Source of the DNA: Dolosigranulum savutiense
GTDB taxonomy: Bacteria; Bacillota; Bacilli; Lactobacillales; Carnobacteriaceae_A
Assembly (NCBI RefSeq): GCF_039830095.1
Contig: NZ_CP142435.1
Location: forward strand, 682,001 to 746,000
DNA length: 64,000 nt
Reading direction: 5' to 3'
Below the pieces are notes generated by a model, which had not been told where the DNA came from, did no database searches, and saw only the letters and a program-made list of their open reading frames with translations. Shown in pieces: positions 63,336 through 64,000 of the stretch. The position numbers and the translations under genes are program-made. How positions within the stretch are numbered: the first letter of the stretch is position 1; every line of letters starts with the position of its first letter.

Positions 63336-64000
63336 TTATTGATACTGATACCAACGAATTACTAATACAGAAGTGTTGATTAACACATGTGCAATCATAG
63401 CGGGATAAATCGATTTGCTCTTCAATGTTAATATAGATAACCCTATCCCTGTTATAAAACTTTGAGAGATGATATCACCGTGAAACCAAGCAAATACAAC
63501 AGAAGTCCCAAGTATAGCTATCCATTGGGGAATATCTTCTTCAACTAATTGACCTAGAAAGCCTAATCTAAACGTCATTTCTTCTAGAATGGGTTTGAAA
63601 ATCAACGAATTGAGCCCTGTTATACCGGCTGCAAACATGCCTTCCTCAAAAAAGAAACGATCCTGGATAATACGCGAAGATTCTTGAGGTCCACCTGCAA
63701 TGTGTTGTTTCACATATAGAAATACAAGTGATAGTACAAATATAATGACATATCCCCCAATACCATAACCCCATATTTTTTTACTAAACACTGAATGATC
63801 CATATACGTATCATTGACTGAACGATTCCACCGCTTCAACAACCAAAACATAATGATAAATGCGATAATTGTATAAGCTAACTTTATAATATTAGCAGTA
63901 GTTCCTTCCGGGAAAGTTGGAAATAAACGTTCCGCAAATGCCCCCAATGAAACAAAATGTATTAAAATCATAAACAGCAACGATAATGCAATTATTTTAA
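63336..64000 (-). CDS. CPBP-family intramembrane metalloprotease (5' end beyond window)
   Basis: Membrane protein of the CPBP/Abi family, related to CAAX proteases and to bacteriocin self-immunity proteins. The family motifs are complete: EEMTFR (Glu-Glu...Arg), FAWFHGD (His) and HVLINTS (His...Asn), within about seven hydrophobic segments. The frame is still open at base 64000 (reading ...KIIALSLLFMILIHF), so the N-terminus is outside. Substrate unknown. Confidence 0.87.
   Translation of the reverse strand, partial: KIIALSLLFMILIHFVSLGAFAERLFPTFPEGTTANIIKLAYTIIAFIIMFWLLKRWNRSVNDTYMDHSVFSKKIWGYGIGGYVIIFVLSLVFLYVKQHIAGGPQESSRIIQDRFFFEEGMFAAGITGLNSLIFKPILEEMTFRLGFLGQLVEEDIPQWIAILGTSVVFAWFHGDIISQSFITGIGLSILTLKSKSIYPAMIAHVLINTSVLVIRWYQYQ

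Overview
The window looks like a low-GC Gram-positive coccus of the order Lactobacillales, probably near Aerococcaceae, Enterococcaceae or Carnobacteriaceae. The evidence is gene order and protein signatures: a Bacillus-type S10-spc-alpha operon, a streptococcus/enterococcus-type fab-acc cluster led by FabT, L-lactate dehydrogenase, a sigma-54/LevR-controlled mannose-family PTS, mini-RNase III, and a D-aspartate ligase/racemase pair. The species cannot be named from this sequence alone.

Layout. 1-3.2 kb (minus): ecfA2 (cut by the window edge), ecfA1 and an amidase. 3.4-17.8 kb (minus): the complete r-protein operon rpsJ-rplCDWB-rpsS-rplV-rpsC-rplP-rpmC-rpsQ-rplNXE-rpsNH-rplFR-rpsE-rpmD-rplO-secY-adk-infA-rpmJ-rpsMK-rpoA-rplQ, with a strong promoter and a structured leader. 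18-27.6 kb (minus): the type II fatty-acid operon fabT-fabH-acpP-fabK-fabD-fabG-fabF-accB-fabZ-accC-accD-accA, with three FabT-like palindromes over its promoter. 27.8-36.7 kb: ldh, T-box-controlled tyrS, a pyrimidine-dimer glycosylase homologue, a tRNA-Val(GAC), an RsmC-like methyltransferase, a Gx transporter, manA, and a Gfo/Idh oxidoreductase coupled to rpoN. 36.8-49.2 kb: an accessory-rich stretch. It holds a bacteriocin-like precursor with a putative immunity gene, a LevR-type sigma-54 activator, three tandem paralogous small proteins of unknown function, gene remnants, and the sigma-54-dependent PTS genes (IIB, IIAB, IIC, IID). It ends with a leaderless-bacteriocin-like gene carrying an in-frame TGA and an ABC transporter, bracketed by inverted sequences that resemble group II intron 3' ends. 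49.3-64 kb: cytoplasmic alpha-amylase, a YtxH protein, an alpha-L-fucosidase/NagZ pair, the D-Asp ligase/racemase pair, a ROK kinase, an LPxTA-anchored 5'-nucleotidase, rlmB-mrnC-cysS, and a CPBP-family membrane protease cut by the right edge.

How the genes work together. The sigma factor RpoN, its LevR-type activator, a near-perfect -24/-12 promoter and repeated TATACAC/GTGTATA half-sites form a self-contained circuit for mannose/glucose-family sugar uptake. ManA, Ldh and the glycosidases fit sugar fermentation and glycan salvage. The D-Asp genes predict a D-aspartate peptidoglycan cross-bridge. The most unusual content is in the accessory stretch: the interrupted aureocin A53/lactolisterin-like gene with its ABC module, the second bacteriocin-like pair, and the triplet of unknown paralogues.
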